Position numbers and translations under genes: made by a program | In this document: piece by piece, positions 7,929 to 17,700 of the stretch | Position numbering within the stretch: position 1 is the first letter of the stretch | How the letters are laid out: every line of letters begins with the position of its first letter | Notes under the pieces: model-generated | What the model saw: the letters and a program-made list of their open reading frames with translations, nothing else | What the model was told of the DNA's origin: nothing | Databases searched by the model: none | NCBI GenBank assembly: GCA_030434875.1 | Contig: JAUISW010000001.1 | Coordinates: 3,548,001 to 3,612,000 of the forward strand | Source of the DNA: Lachnospiraceae bacterium C1.1 | GTDB lineage: Bacteria; Bacillota; Clostridia; Lachnospirales; Lachnospiraceae | Direction: 5' to 3' | DNA length: 64,000 nucleotides

Positions 7929-8680
7929 TTGCCCTTCCTCCGCTGCTTTCTTTCATTTCTCAGGCTGTCAAGTTCATAGTTCTGCCATATATTCCTGAAA
8001 TCCCCTGATATGTTCGATGCAACGGGAAATCTTTCCCCATCCTCTAAAATACAGACATTCCCCACGATATCGCTTACAAAGTCCATGTTTACTATGACAC
8101 CCCTGGTGACGGTAATAAACCGCTTATCCTTTGATAATTCCTCCTGTATTCCTGCGAATGGAAGCCTTGTCTTATATGGCTTACCTGGCGCCTGCATGAT
8201 CTCCAGATAATTCCTTTCCGCCGTTCGGATGTACATGATATCGGGGTAGCAAATTGCGTAGTCCTGTCTGTCACTTGTAAAGGTAAGTTTCGGAGTGGAG
8301 TCATACTCGGTCTTTTTCATAAGGACATCGTCCATTACCTTGAAGATACGAGTCTTTTCGGCAGGCTTTTCGATGTAGTCATAGGCATGGATGGAGAGGG
8401 CATCCCCCATAAAGCCGTCGCTGGAGGTAAGGAAGATGATGATAGCGTGGCGGTCAGTCTCAAGGATCTTCCTTGCAGCATCCACGCCCGTCATTCCGGA
8501 CATAAAGATATCCATAAAAACAGCGGTATAGACAAGCGGCCTGTACCCTTTTATAAAATCCTCCGCACTGTGAAAGGCATTAACCATAATTTCCGTATTT
8601 GCTATGAGGGAATATTCTTTTATCACCGATTGAAAGCAGTCGATCTCCTGCTGCTCATCTTCTACGATTGCTATGTTCAT
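7925..8680 (-). CDS. LytTR-family response regulator (AgrA/VirR type)
   Basis: 251 aa. Receiver domain 1-120: acidic pair VEDEQ at 7-9, phosphoacceptor Asp57 (VFMDIFMSG), Thr/Ser in FLTSSDGF, and EKPAEK in place of the usual Lys-Pro. A LytTR DNA-binding domain follows (about 130-240; YIRTAERNYLEI, LPFAGIQEEL, FITVTRGVIVN). LytTR proteins bind paired direct repeats near ACAGTT spaced about 21 bp. Exactly such a pair lies at 9364-9393 in front of the divergent genes. The basic tail (NERKQRRKGK) is slightly extended. Cotranscribed with the kinase. Confidence 0.88.
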   Translation of the reverse strand: MNIAIVEDEQQEIDCFQSVIKEYSLIANTEIMVNAFHSAEDFIKGYRPLVYTAVFMDIFMSGMTGVDAARKILETDRHAIIIFLTSSDGFMGDALSIHAYDYIEKPAEKTRIFKVMDDVLMKKTEYDSTPKLTFTSDRQDYAICYPDIMYIRTAERNYLEIMQAPGKPYKTRLPFAGIQEELSKDKRFITVTRGVIVNMDFVSDIVGNVCILEDGERFPVASNISGDFRNIWQNYELDSLRNERKQRRKGK

Positions 8681-8713
8681 GCTAATACACCCGTGTAGTT
8701 TTCCTTTAATTCA

Positions 8714-8974
8714 TTAATCATCATAATGTCCTCTGCAGGAGACTATATAAAGGATAGCGTTCTCTTCATAATAGACAATGCGGTTTTCTTCATCAATGCG
8801 GCGGCTCCACATGCCACTCAGGTTTCCTTTTAGTGGCTCCGGCTTTCCAATACCTTCAAATGGGCTGCGCTTGATATCTTTGATCAGGGCATTGATGCGT
8901 TTAAGTGTCTTTTTGTCCTGTGTCTGCCAATAAATATAATCATCCCAAGCACGATCTTCCCATAAAGTTCTCAT
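8714..8974 (-). CDS. yoeB: Txe/YoeB-family mRNA interferase toxin
   Basis: 86 aa, a typical YoeB length. Family landmarks: the opening WEDRAWDDYIYWQ, the GKPEPLKGNLSGMWSRRI block holding the catalytic Glu and Arg, ENRIVY, and the C-terminal CRGHYDD with the catalytic His-Tyr. YoeB-type toxins cut mRNA in the ribosomal A site. The gene follows its antitoxin by 2 bp. The regulator gene starts only 33 bp downstream with no obvious terminator, so toxin-antitoxin and two-component genes may share transcripts. Confidence 0.88.
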   Translation of the reverse strand: MRTLWEDRAWDDYIYWQTQDKKTLKRINALIKDIKRSPFEGIGKPEPLKGNLSGMWSRRIDEENRIVYYEENAILYIVSCRGHYDD

Positions 8975-8976
8975 TA

Positions 8977-9240
8977 TTAGTCCTCAATAAGCTTATGCTC
9001 CTCAAAATGAGCCTTGCCATCTCTGATATCTCTTGCAATGCCTTCGAGGTATCGCATATTGCTTTCCGAATAAAAAGGATCTGCGGAAACCTCGAAAGGA
9101 ATGCGTCTTTCACGACCTACCTTTTTTGCGAAAATTGTAAAGGCTGCACTCATGGACAATCCCATATCAGAACATGCCTGCTCCATACTCTTTTTAACAT
9201 CTGAATCAAGCTTAAAATTAACATTAACAGTCTGTGCCAT
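8977..9240 (-). CDS. RelB/DinJ-family antitoxin
   Basis: 87 aa. The N-terminal ribbon-helix-helix (VNVNFKLDSDVKKSMEQACSDMGLSMSAAFTIFAKKV) is the DinJ/RelB DNA-binding fold; the C-terminal half is the toxin-wrapping segment (EGIARDIRDGKAHFEEHKLIED). It precedes yoeB by 2 bp. On the minus strand a TATAAT hexamer lies at 9287-9282, about 42 bp before the start, with no good -35 that I can place. It probably represses its own promoter. Confidence 0.85.
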   Translation of the reverse strand: MAQTVNVNFKLDSDVKKSMEQACSDMGLSMSAAFTIFAKKVGRERRIPFEVSADPFYSESNMRYLEGIARDIRDGKAHFEEHKLIED

Positions 9241-9357
9241 ACGTCCACTTCCTTTCCAAATAGATACAAATCTTCTTACACTATTATATTAGCATAAATA
9301 AAGAAAAATACAAGAATATTTCTTTATTTTTAATTTGTAAAACTTTTGAAATAAAAA

Positions 9358-9432
9358 TTCGTCACAGTTTGGAAGGATTTCGTCACAGTTTTATTGAAAA
9401 TACTTGACAAATAGTTTATCTTGTGCATGTAG
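9358..9432 (+). promoter_or_regulatory. LytTR (AgrA-type) operator and promoter
   Basis: Two direct copies of TTCGTCACAGTTT start at 9358 and 9379, exactly 21 bp apart. Their cores ACAGTTTGG (9364-9372) and ACAGTTTTA (9385-9393) are separated by 12 bp, matching the described AgrA/LytTR layout of ACAGTT repeats with N12. A TTGACA -35 box follows at 9404-9409. The -10 region near 9426-9432 is poor (CATGTA), as expected of an activator-dependent promoter. It reads toward the pseudo-receiver gene at 9471. Confidence 0.75.
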
Positions 9433-9470
9433 GCGCAGAAAGCAGTTTTAAAGATAGCGGGAGCATATAG

Positions 9471-9938
9471 ATGGAAGCAATCGTATATACAAGAGATGAT
9501 AATGAATACAATCTTATAAAGGCTACGCTTGAAAATGAAGCGGGGCTGATCGATGTGGACAGACACCCGCTGAACGGTCACAAGAGATATGATCATGGCT
9601 ATGATGTAGTGGTAGTTGCACTTAAGGGAGCAGAGGGCATGGAGGTAATGCTTGCCTATGCCCAGCGTTTCCCGGATACGAACATTATCTGGATCACGGA
9701 CGATCCCTTTTTTGCAGGGATTGCCCTACGGAATCATATCTATGATTTTATTGAGCGTCCCTACAGTGAGGATCGCTTAGAGCAGTCGATACATGATGTG
9801 ATAGAGCGGTGTCCCAACAGGAACAGGTGGGCTCTTCGGACAAATAAAGGAAAAGTGTTGCAGGAGAAAGGTTTTCCTGCGTTTATGGGGGATTGTCAAA
9901 TGATCGAGGATGAAAAGGATCTTCGGATAAAGCAGTGA
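9471..9938 (+). CDS. Receiver-like protein without phosphoacceptor or output domain
   Basis: 155 aa with GGGAG upstream of ATG 9471. The fold follows a CheY-like receiver: acidic DD at 9-10, a strand DVVVVAL at 45-51, IIWITDD, and DFIERP where Lys-Pro would be. The phosphoacceptor Asp at the end of strand 3 is absent (Ala/Leu instead), and no LytTR domain follows. It resembles the receiver of the nearby regulator in layout and may act as a decoy or partner of that system. The IS element lies 7 bp after its stop. Before the insertion the giant surface protein gene would have started about 25 bp downstream. Confidence 0.6.
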   Translation: MEAIVYTRDDNEYNLIKATLENEAGLIDVDRHPLNGHKRYDHGYDVVVVALKGAEGMEVMLAYAQRFPDTNIIWITDDPFFAGIALRNHIYDFIERPYSEDRLEQSIHDVIERCPNRNRWALRTNKGKVLQEKGFPAFMGDCQMIEDEKDLRIKQ

Positions 9939-9945
9939 GAATATA
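9934..9945. repeat. Left copy of 12-bp target duplication of the IS element
   Basis: AGTGAGAATATA here is repeated exactly at 11702-11713, directly abutting both ends of the IS1182-type element. It contains the stop codon of the receiver-like gene. Confidence 0.75.
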
Positions 9946-11701
9946 TAGGTGATTGCGAAACTCGACACTAAAAATCGAATGTATGTACGAAGCACCGCCG
10001 CAATAGATTTTTTTCGCATTTGAATATGTTTACTGCTTTTTTGGGCGCGCTTTAATAAGCCTTATGGCATATAGAGTTGGTAAGTCCTAAGCAATAAGTG
10101 GTTTTAGACTTCGGATATATTCATGATGTTTGATTTTATCAGCAAGAACAACAGTTATAAGTTGTGTGATTCCTGCAAGAATAAGATCAGCATGTAGTGT
10201 TTTCTCATTTTGAGTGCGGCGACCTGCTAAACAGAGATTTTCTTTTATGTGGTTTATATCTCTTTCAACAGCTGTTCTGATTTTATAGGTATTATCCCAA
10301 TCTTCGTTACCACGAAGTGTACCAGGATAGGCTCGAAGGTTCTTTTCGGGATATATATGAATCATTCGTCCGCATGATGAAGGGGTACATGGATTATCAC
10401 ATTGACATTTGCGATGATACTTTCCTGTAGTTTTGTCTCGTATGTATTTAATTTTGGGACAAACAAATTTATACCGTATAAGCCCATTTTTTCTATGTGA
10501 TTTACCTTCAGATTTCATTGTGAGTGAATCATCATTAGGGCAGCAGGGAATACCATCAGAATTGACCTTGCAGTCAGGATATTTTATTCCCGACCTTGAA
10601 TTAAGTGGTATATATGCCTTGGAAAAATGCCTATCTTTTCCAAAGGTATCGCCTATAAGCAACTGATTATATAAAAGAGAAGAATCAAATGCAGCATCTC
10701 CAAGAAATGTCTTGGGATTTATTAGAGGATGTTTTGAAAAGAAATCTTTTAATGTTGGGATAAGTAGCTTTGCATCGTGAACACACTTATCCTCGTCAGG
10801 AGAATTTGATTTTTTCTCAACAATGATTTCGGGATGGGATGTCATAAAGTCCTTGTTGTAAAAAGAAATATGACGAACAATACCTAACCCGTTTGTAACA
10901 ATGCCAAACTTGAAGACATAGCAAAAATGGCCATTAATGTATAGCTGCTTAATTTCAGCATTGGAGGAAGCATGTGAAGGCATTGAGCCATAGGCTGCCT
11001 TATAAGGATCATAAGATTTATCGAATCCTTTTATCTTTGCATAAGCCTTAAGTTGTCTAATAATTCTGTTTGCGTACTTGGGATTATTTTCAGTAACAAA
11101 TGCTTCAATACCTGATGAATCAAAAATAGTCATGTCAGCTTTGTAGGAATCAATAGCCTGACAAATGGGCTCAGTCAGATTGACAAGCTTGTCGAAAACA
11201 AGTTGAAGATCATCTAAAAAATCCTGCTTAAACCTTGTTATCTTGGAGGCGTCTGGGACTTTTGTAAAACCGCAAAAATCACGTAGAGGTTTTGAATAAG
11301 CAAGAAAAGTAAGAAGAAGTTGGTCTGTGGGAATTGAAAAGATTCTCTGAATAATCAAAGCCCACAGTAAAGAGTGTAAAGAGTATTTACGGGTTCTTCC
11401 CGTCGATGCATAAAAATGATTTCGGAACGAAATCGGAATAATTTCATCAAGATCAATATGGTTTTCTAATAGAGACAGAAATGCAGGTTTGTCATTTTCA
11501 AATTTTTCCTGACAATCTGTATAAATATCTGACAAAGAAAGCTGTTTATATGTTATCATATATATCAGAATAACTCCTTTCTTGGATATGGTCAGTGGTT
11601 TTTTGTCAACTCTATTGTACCATATCTGGTGAGGGGTTATTCTTTTTTGTTACAACAAAAATGCCGTATTTTTGCGGCAACAGGCGTTTCGCAAACGCCT
11701 A
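9946..11701. mobile_element. IS1182-type insertion sequence, complete, 1756 bp
   Basis: The ends are inverted repeats: left TAGGTGATTGCGAAACTC (9946-9963), right (read inward from 11701) TAGGCGTTTGCGAAACGC, 15 of 18 identical. A perfect 12-bp direct repeat AGTGAGAATATA flanks it. One intact transposase gene fills it on the minus strand. Just inside the right end is a hairpin, AGGCGTTT/AAACGCCT (11682-11700). Intact ends, transposase and target duplication suggest a recent, possibly active copy. Confidence 0.85.
10087..11559 (-). CDS. IS1182-family DDE transposase
   Basis: 490 aa, full length for the family. The N-terminal region (IPISFRNHFYASTGRTRKYSLHSLLWALIIQRI) and middle are of the IS1182/IS4-like type. 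Probable DDE residues lie in FDSSGIEAF (first Asp), GDAAFDS (second Asp) and near the C-terminal DNTYKIRTAVERDINHIKENL (Glu). A Cys-rich insert (CPNDD, CQCDNPC) is typical. The frame is undisturbed, so the enzyme may be functional. It reads opposite to the host operon. Confidence 0.85.
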   Translation of the reverse strand: MITYKQLSLSDIYTDCQEKFENDKPAFLSLLENHIDLDEIIPISFRNHFYASTGRTRKYSLHSLLWALIIQRIFSIPTDQLLLTFLAYSKPLRDFCGFTKVPDASKITRFKQDFLDDLQLVFDKLVNLTEPICQAIDSYKADMTIFDSSGIEAFVTENNPKYANRIIRQLKAYAKIKGFDKSYDPYKAAYGSMPSHASSNAEIKQLYINGHFCYVFKFGIVTNGLGIVRHISFYNKDFMTSHPEIIVEKKSNSPDEDKCVHDAKLLIPTLKDFFSKHPLINPKTFLGDAAFDSSLLYNQLLIGDTFGKDRHFSKAYIPLNSRSGIKYPDCKVNSDGIPCCPNDDSLTMKSEGKSHRKNGLIRYKFVCPKIKYIRDKTTGKYHRKCQCDNPCTPSSCGRMIHIYPEKNLRAYPGTLRGNEDWDNTYKIRTAVERDINHIKENLCLAGRRTQNEKTLHADLILAGITQLITVVLADKIKHHEYIRSLKPLIA

Positions 11702-11713
11702 AGTGAGAATATA
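11702..11713. repeat. Right copy of 12-bp target duplication of the IS element
   Basis: AGTGAGAATATA, identical to 9934-9945. The ribosome site and start codon of the giant surface protein follow within 19 bp, so the insertion left that gene's translation signals intact but moved it away from its promoter. Confidence 0.75.
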
Positions 11714-11731
11714 AAGAGAGGGGTGAGGGCT

Positions 11732-14700
11732 ATGAAGAGAATTAAGGATATGCTGAGAAGAATAGGGACGGCTGGGCTGGCAGCGATTATGCTTACGGCA
11801 CAGATGCCGGTGACGGCTTTTGCTTCGGAGAGTCAGATATCCGTTGAGGAAGTCGTAGAGAATATAACTGCAGAAAACGTGGATGATGTCATAACGGAAC
11901 AGGATGACGGGAGGATAACCGAAGCCGCAGATGTTTCCGGTGAGGATGAGAGCGATAAAGAATCAACAGGCGAGGACACATCCGGGGAAACTGGAAAGGG
12001 TAAAGAAACCGTGGCATCTGATGACAGCAGCTCTGCTGATGTACAGGATGAAGAGAAAGCGGAAGCGATCGAAGAAAAGGATGCGAAAGCAGAGGATATC
12101 TCTGATAAAGAAGACAGCAAAATGCCTGCATTTGAGGAATCCAAATCCATCAACGGTGTGAGAATCACCGTCACCGCAGACGAGGGCGTATTCCCGGAGG
12201 GAGCTACTCTTTCTGTGGAAAAGGTTACGGTTGCGCAGGAAAAGCAGGCAGAGGAAGCGGTTGAGAGCGAGCGTGACGAAGATAAACAGGTGGCGGCTTC
12301 CTATACATATGATATTAAGGTGCTGGATCAGGATAGAAATGAGATTCAGCCTGCAAATGCTAATGGTGAGGACAGCTCTTCGAGGGTTAAGGTCTCCTTC
12401 AAGCTGGATGAGGTAGCGGACGAGAACCTTGATACCAATGTTTATCACATAACAGAAAATGAGAATGAAACGGCAGAAAAATCGGATGATTCCGGAAACG
12501 GTGAACTGACTGCGGAGAAGCTGGAAGTGGAGACCGACGGCGACACTGCCATTGCGGAGACCGACGGCTTCTCCCTCTACACCGTGGAATTTACCTATGA
12601 CAACAAGCAGTATGTTCTCCCCGGAGACAGTGAGATGGCACTGTCAGAGGTTCTTGACACCGTAGGTCTGACAGGGGAAGTATCGGCGGTAGAGGTAAGC
12701 AACGAGAGCCTGTTCTCTGCGAAGAAATGCAAGACCGCAGATGACGGCAGCACCCCGGAAAAGGACGAGGACGGCAATCCTATAGAAGCTGAAAACGGCA
12801 CATGGTTTGTTTTCGCACATCAGGCGTTCAGCACAGAAGAGTGGATGAAGGTCACAATTGGCGGTGTGGTGTATGAGATTACGGTGACGGACGATGAGGT
12901 TTCCACATTACAGGTGGACAACGACATCGCCGAAGGCACGGCAGGGCGCTACTATGTGAACATGCCCACCACCGGCACAAACACGCTGACTATCACCGCC
13001 GACGACATCACAGCAGGCAAAGGCGCCTTCAAGGTCTATGACGACGGCGGCAAGAACGGAAATTACAGTTATAAGTGCAACGGATATTTGACCATTAGCG
13101 TTCCTGAAAATTGTACATTGCAGCTCTCTGGTGAAGTAAAGCTAACGGAAACTAACTCCACCGTTGAATCGGGTGCAAACCCCATATTTAAGGTATTTGA
13201 TGGAACTTCCTCGGAAACGCAGATTACAAGCGTATGGGGAAATGGGTCGAGCTATGGCCCTGGTTCCGATAGAAATATAGGGACTCTGAACAGCTCGGGA
13301 AATACAGTTACCCTGTATTTGTATAATGACAAAACGAAGACAAACGGTGTTGGTGCCAATATTACTGTAACCGTCATTTCACCGGACACGGAGTATGATG
13401 TCAGCATTGCTGATGGCATTACACACGGCAGCGTCACATCCGACAAGGCGAAAGCAAAGGCAGATGAAACCATTACGCTGACCGCCACACCTGCAAGCGG
13501 CTATCTGCTCAACGGCATTTCCGTGACCGATATATACAGCAATGCTGTCCACATCGATTTTACCCCGTGGTACAAAGGCAAAACGGGCGCAACGACAGCG
13601 ACCTTTACCATGCCGAAATCTGCCGTCACCGTCACGCCAACTTTTACGAAGATTGACAATACGAGCAACGAGTTCTCTATCAATCTCCCCAAATCAGGTA
13701 CTGAGACAGGTACGATTTTCTCTGGCATCAAGTCGTTCAAGGTTTATGACGACGGCGGGGTGAGCGGTAACTATAGTAAAGGCTGCGATGGTAGCATCAC
13801 GCTGACCGCACCGGAAGGGTTCGGATTTCAGATAGAGGGCAAGACGATAACATACCACGGTTATGGTTCCCTGACGGTTTCCAATTCCAAGGGAACCATT
13901 CTCAATGGGGTACATGGTTCCCGTTCGGAAATATATGCGGTTTATACCGTCAATCCTGTTGCCAGTGCAGATCAGACGTTGACAATTACATTCGAGACGG
14001 ACAGCAATTGGGATCCGGACGCTGGCGTTGACCTGACTGTTTCGGTCATTGACCTGACGCAGGAGTTTTCTATAACAGTAGATGCCACAGATCACGGCAC
14101 GGTGACACCCTCGAAAACGAAAGCCAAGGCCGGTGATGTGATTACGCTCACCCCTTCGCCGAATAGCGGCTATATGATAAAGAGTGTTGCTGTCACCGAT
14201 AGCGAAAGTAAAAACGTATCTGTCAGCGGCGCATGGTGGACGGAGAACTTCTCGTTTACGATGCCTTATGGCAATGTGACCGTAACGCCGGTTGCAGAGG
14301 CAGCCAATGTCGATGGCGGTCTTGTGATCGATGGTCTGACATACGTTGGAAAAAGCGGTGATAATCCCGGCTATTATAAGATTGATTCCCCGAATGCCCT
14401 TGGTACTCTGGCATCCTATGTCAATGGCGGAGGCAGAAGCGTGGATATGCTGTTTAAGCAGACTGCCGACATCAATATGAGCGGACAAGGTTATACGCCC
14501 ATCGGCAGTAGTACAAACAATCCCTTCAACGGCACTTACGATGGCAACGGCTACGTCATTCTTAATCTTAGTTACACTAGTGATACTGGTGAGGGGCTGT
14601 CCGGTATGTTCGGAAAAATTGTGAATGGAACGGTCAAGAATGTCAACCTGAAGGATTGCAGTTTCAACGGAAATTATGCTGGTGGAGTCGCTGGAGATAT

Positions 14701-17700
14701 GAACGGCGGCACTATCGACCACTGCTCCGTCATCGGCGGCACGGTGTCGTGTGGTACAGGCAACTATTCCGGCGGTATTGTGGGCTATTTCATTGAGGGA
14801 ACGGTAAAGGATTGCTTTGCAGCCAATACTGTCAGTGCTTATTCTGCAAGCAATGGGAAAAACGGTCCGATTGTTGGTTGGTCTGATGGTTATACTGCCA
14901 ATAACTATTATACCGTTGCCGTATCGGGTGGCAATTCAACAGGAACACAAATCTCCGGCGGTTTCGTCATGGTTGGAGAGGGTGTGACGATAGGCAGTGG
15001 AGTTTTCCGCACCATCGGCAGGACGGCGGAGCATACCTATTACTTCGGCAAGCAGGATGATGCTATCACATTCTCCGCAGAGGTTCCTACAGCGGGGATG
15101 AAGAAGTTCGCCACAACGGCGGGGACTCTTTCAGGAACAACAACGGCAGGAACGGTGTCGCTGACCATGCCCGCAAGTGATGTGACGGTGAGCCTTGATA
15201 ATGTAACGCTGAACATTGCCGACATCGAGGAGCAGACCTATACGGGCAGTGCCATTAAGCCGGCAGTCACCGTCTATGACGGCAGCACATTACTGACAGC
15301 AGATACAGACTACACTGTGAGTTATTCCGATAATACAAATGCTGGTACGGCGACTGCGACAATTACGGGCAAGGGTGCATATCTTGGCACGGTATCAAAG
15401 ACATTTGTGATCAAAAAGGCTTCGATTAATCCCGTTGTGAGCATTGAGGGCTGGACGTATGGAGATCCTGCGAACGCTCCGAGTGTAAGCGGAAATCCCG
15501 GCAACGGCGCTGTGACATATCAGTACAGATTACTTGTGAACGGTAGTGTTGATTCCGATGTCGTTCCGACTGCTGCGAGTGAGCTCTATTATAGAGTGAG
15601 GGCGACCATTGCGGAAACAGAGAATTATAAGGGCGGCACGGCAGACGCTACTTTTAAAATTGAAAAGAAGCCTGTCACGGTCACGGGACTTTCCGTTTCT
15701 GACAAGACCTACGACGGCACGACTAATGCGACTGTCACCGGTATGGATACGGCGGTTATCAACGGTTTAGTTGGCAATGATAATGTTACTATAACCTCAG
15801 TAGTAGCGGCGTTCGCGGATAAGAATGTCGGTAAGAACAAGACCGTCACATTCACCGAAATTTCATTCGTTGACGGCGAATCGATAGCTAATCGTAATTA
15901 TACGCTCTCCGCACAGCCCGCAAGTGTGACGGCAAGTATCACACCGAGGGAAGTCACTGTCGACGGTATTACTGTAAGTAATAAGACTTTCGACGGTACA
16001 ACAGCCGCAACAGTTGACTGTTCTTCAGCAACCTTTACTGGAGTCATCGATGGAGATACAGTAACAATCAACGGTGTGAATGGAAGCTTTGCCGATGCCA
16101 ATGTTGGAGATGGAAAAACAGTTACCCTGAACTATACAGATGCCACACTGGGCGGTGCGGATGGCGGAAATTATAAGCTTGTGGCAACCGGAAATCAGGC
16201 AGATGCCACGGCAAATATCACTAAGGCTGCTGCGGCGGCTGTGCCTGAAATAAACAGGACTTATCTTTATACAGCTGGTGGTGCAGGCAGTATTAATATC
16301 GGTGCCCTGCTTCCTTCAAACTGTGGTACGGCCTCTTATACAACTTCACAATCGGGTGATGTAACATTTTCCTCTGAGCCGGCAGTGACGGATGGAGTGT
16401 TAGCCTATACCATTGCTCCCGGTGATCTGAATAAGACCGGGACTATCACCATAAAGGCAGAAACACAGAATTACGAAGATATCACCATCACTGTAAATGT
16501 AAAGCTTGCTGACCGGAAGCCCGTGGAGCTGAAATCCGGGACTTCGGTTACATTAAATAAGGACACGCTGACCTACGGAGAGGCACTTTCCACTCTGACC
16601 TTCCAGGAAAATACGGCGGTATTCGTGGAGCAGGGGAATACCGGAAATGTCATTCCCGGAACGATTGACTGGAAGACTCCTTCAGAGAAGCCGGCTGCGG
16701 GAACCACATCGGCTGTATGGGTATTTACTCCCACGGATACAACCTACGCATCTCTGGAAGGAACTGTGTCTATCGCCGTGGATAAGGCAACACTGGAAAT
16801 TACCACTGTACCTACAGCTTCGGCTATTACCTACGGACAGACCTTAGCGGACAGCAATCTGGAAAACGGAGCTGCGAAGCTTGGTGAAACGGATGTTGAG
16901 GGAACTTTTTCTTGGAATGATATTACTATCGCCCCCGCAGTTTCGGACAGCAATAAGACGGAATACACTGTTAAATTCACACCGAATGATTCCGTTAATT
17001 TTACTGAAGCGACCTGCAAGGTAAAGCTGACCGTGAATAAGGCTGAGATTTCGGACAGTGATATTACCGCACCTGCAGCGATCTCCGACCTTTCCTATAC
17101 CGGCTCTGCACAGGAGCTTGTAACTGCGGGCTCTGTAGCCGGAGGTATCGGTACGGTGAAGTATTACTCGGCACGGGTAGACGAGCCCACCAACCAGCCC
17201 ACAGCTCCGGCGGATGATTCAGCGTATACCACAACCATCCCCACAGGAACCAACGCCGGAACCTACTATGTCTGGTACAAGGTTGTAGGCGATGCGAACC
17301 ATAACGATGTGGCAGCACAGAGTATTACTGTCATCATTGGCAAGGCGCAAAGTGGGACAGCTTGGACGAGAACGGTAGAGGTGCAGAAAGGTAACAATAT
17401 CGAGGCATCTGTATCCATTCTCGGCTTTGTGGGTACGAATGCATCCTTAGTTGGTGATCCTACAGTAGATTCAACGACAGGATCAGTGGCAGCGAGTGAT
17501 TTTGCCATTTCATCGGACAAGAAATCCATGACCTTCAAAGTAACTTCGGTGGAAGGTGGGGAAGGGAATGTAACCGCAACTCTCAGCTCAGACAATTACG
17601 AGAGTTTTACCCTGAAAATCCCTGTGCAGGTGAAGGCAAAGACCACAGAGGTTAAGCTGGAATACGGACAAGGTTTTGAGTCGTCAGTTCAGAGTATAGA

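Noticed and set aside
11833..12448. Several open frames opposite the N-terminal region of the giant surface protein
   Set aside because: GC-rich, biased codons of the acidic linker leave other frames open; none has a ribosome site or protein-like composition.
13694..14722. 342-aa minus-strand frame inside the surface protein gene
   Set aside because: Although long, it has Ile/Ala/Arg-rich low-similarity sequence typical of an antisense frame and lies wholly inside a gene with clear domains.
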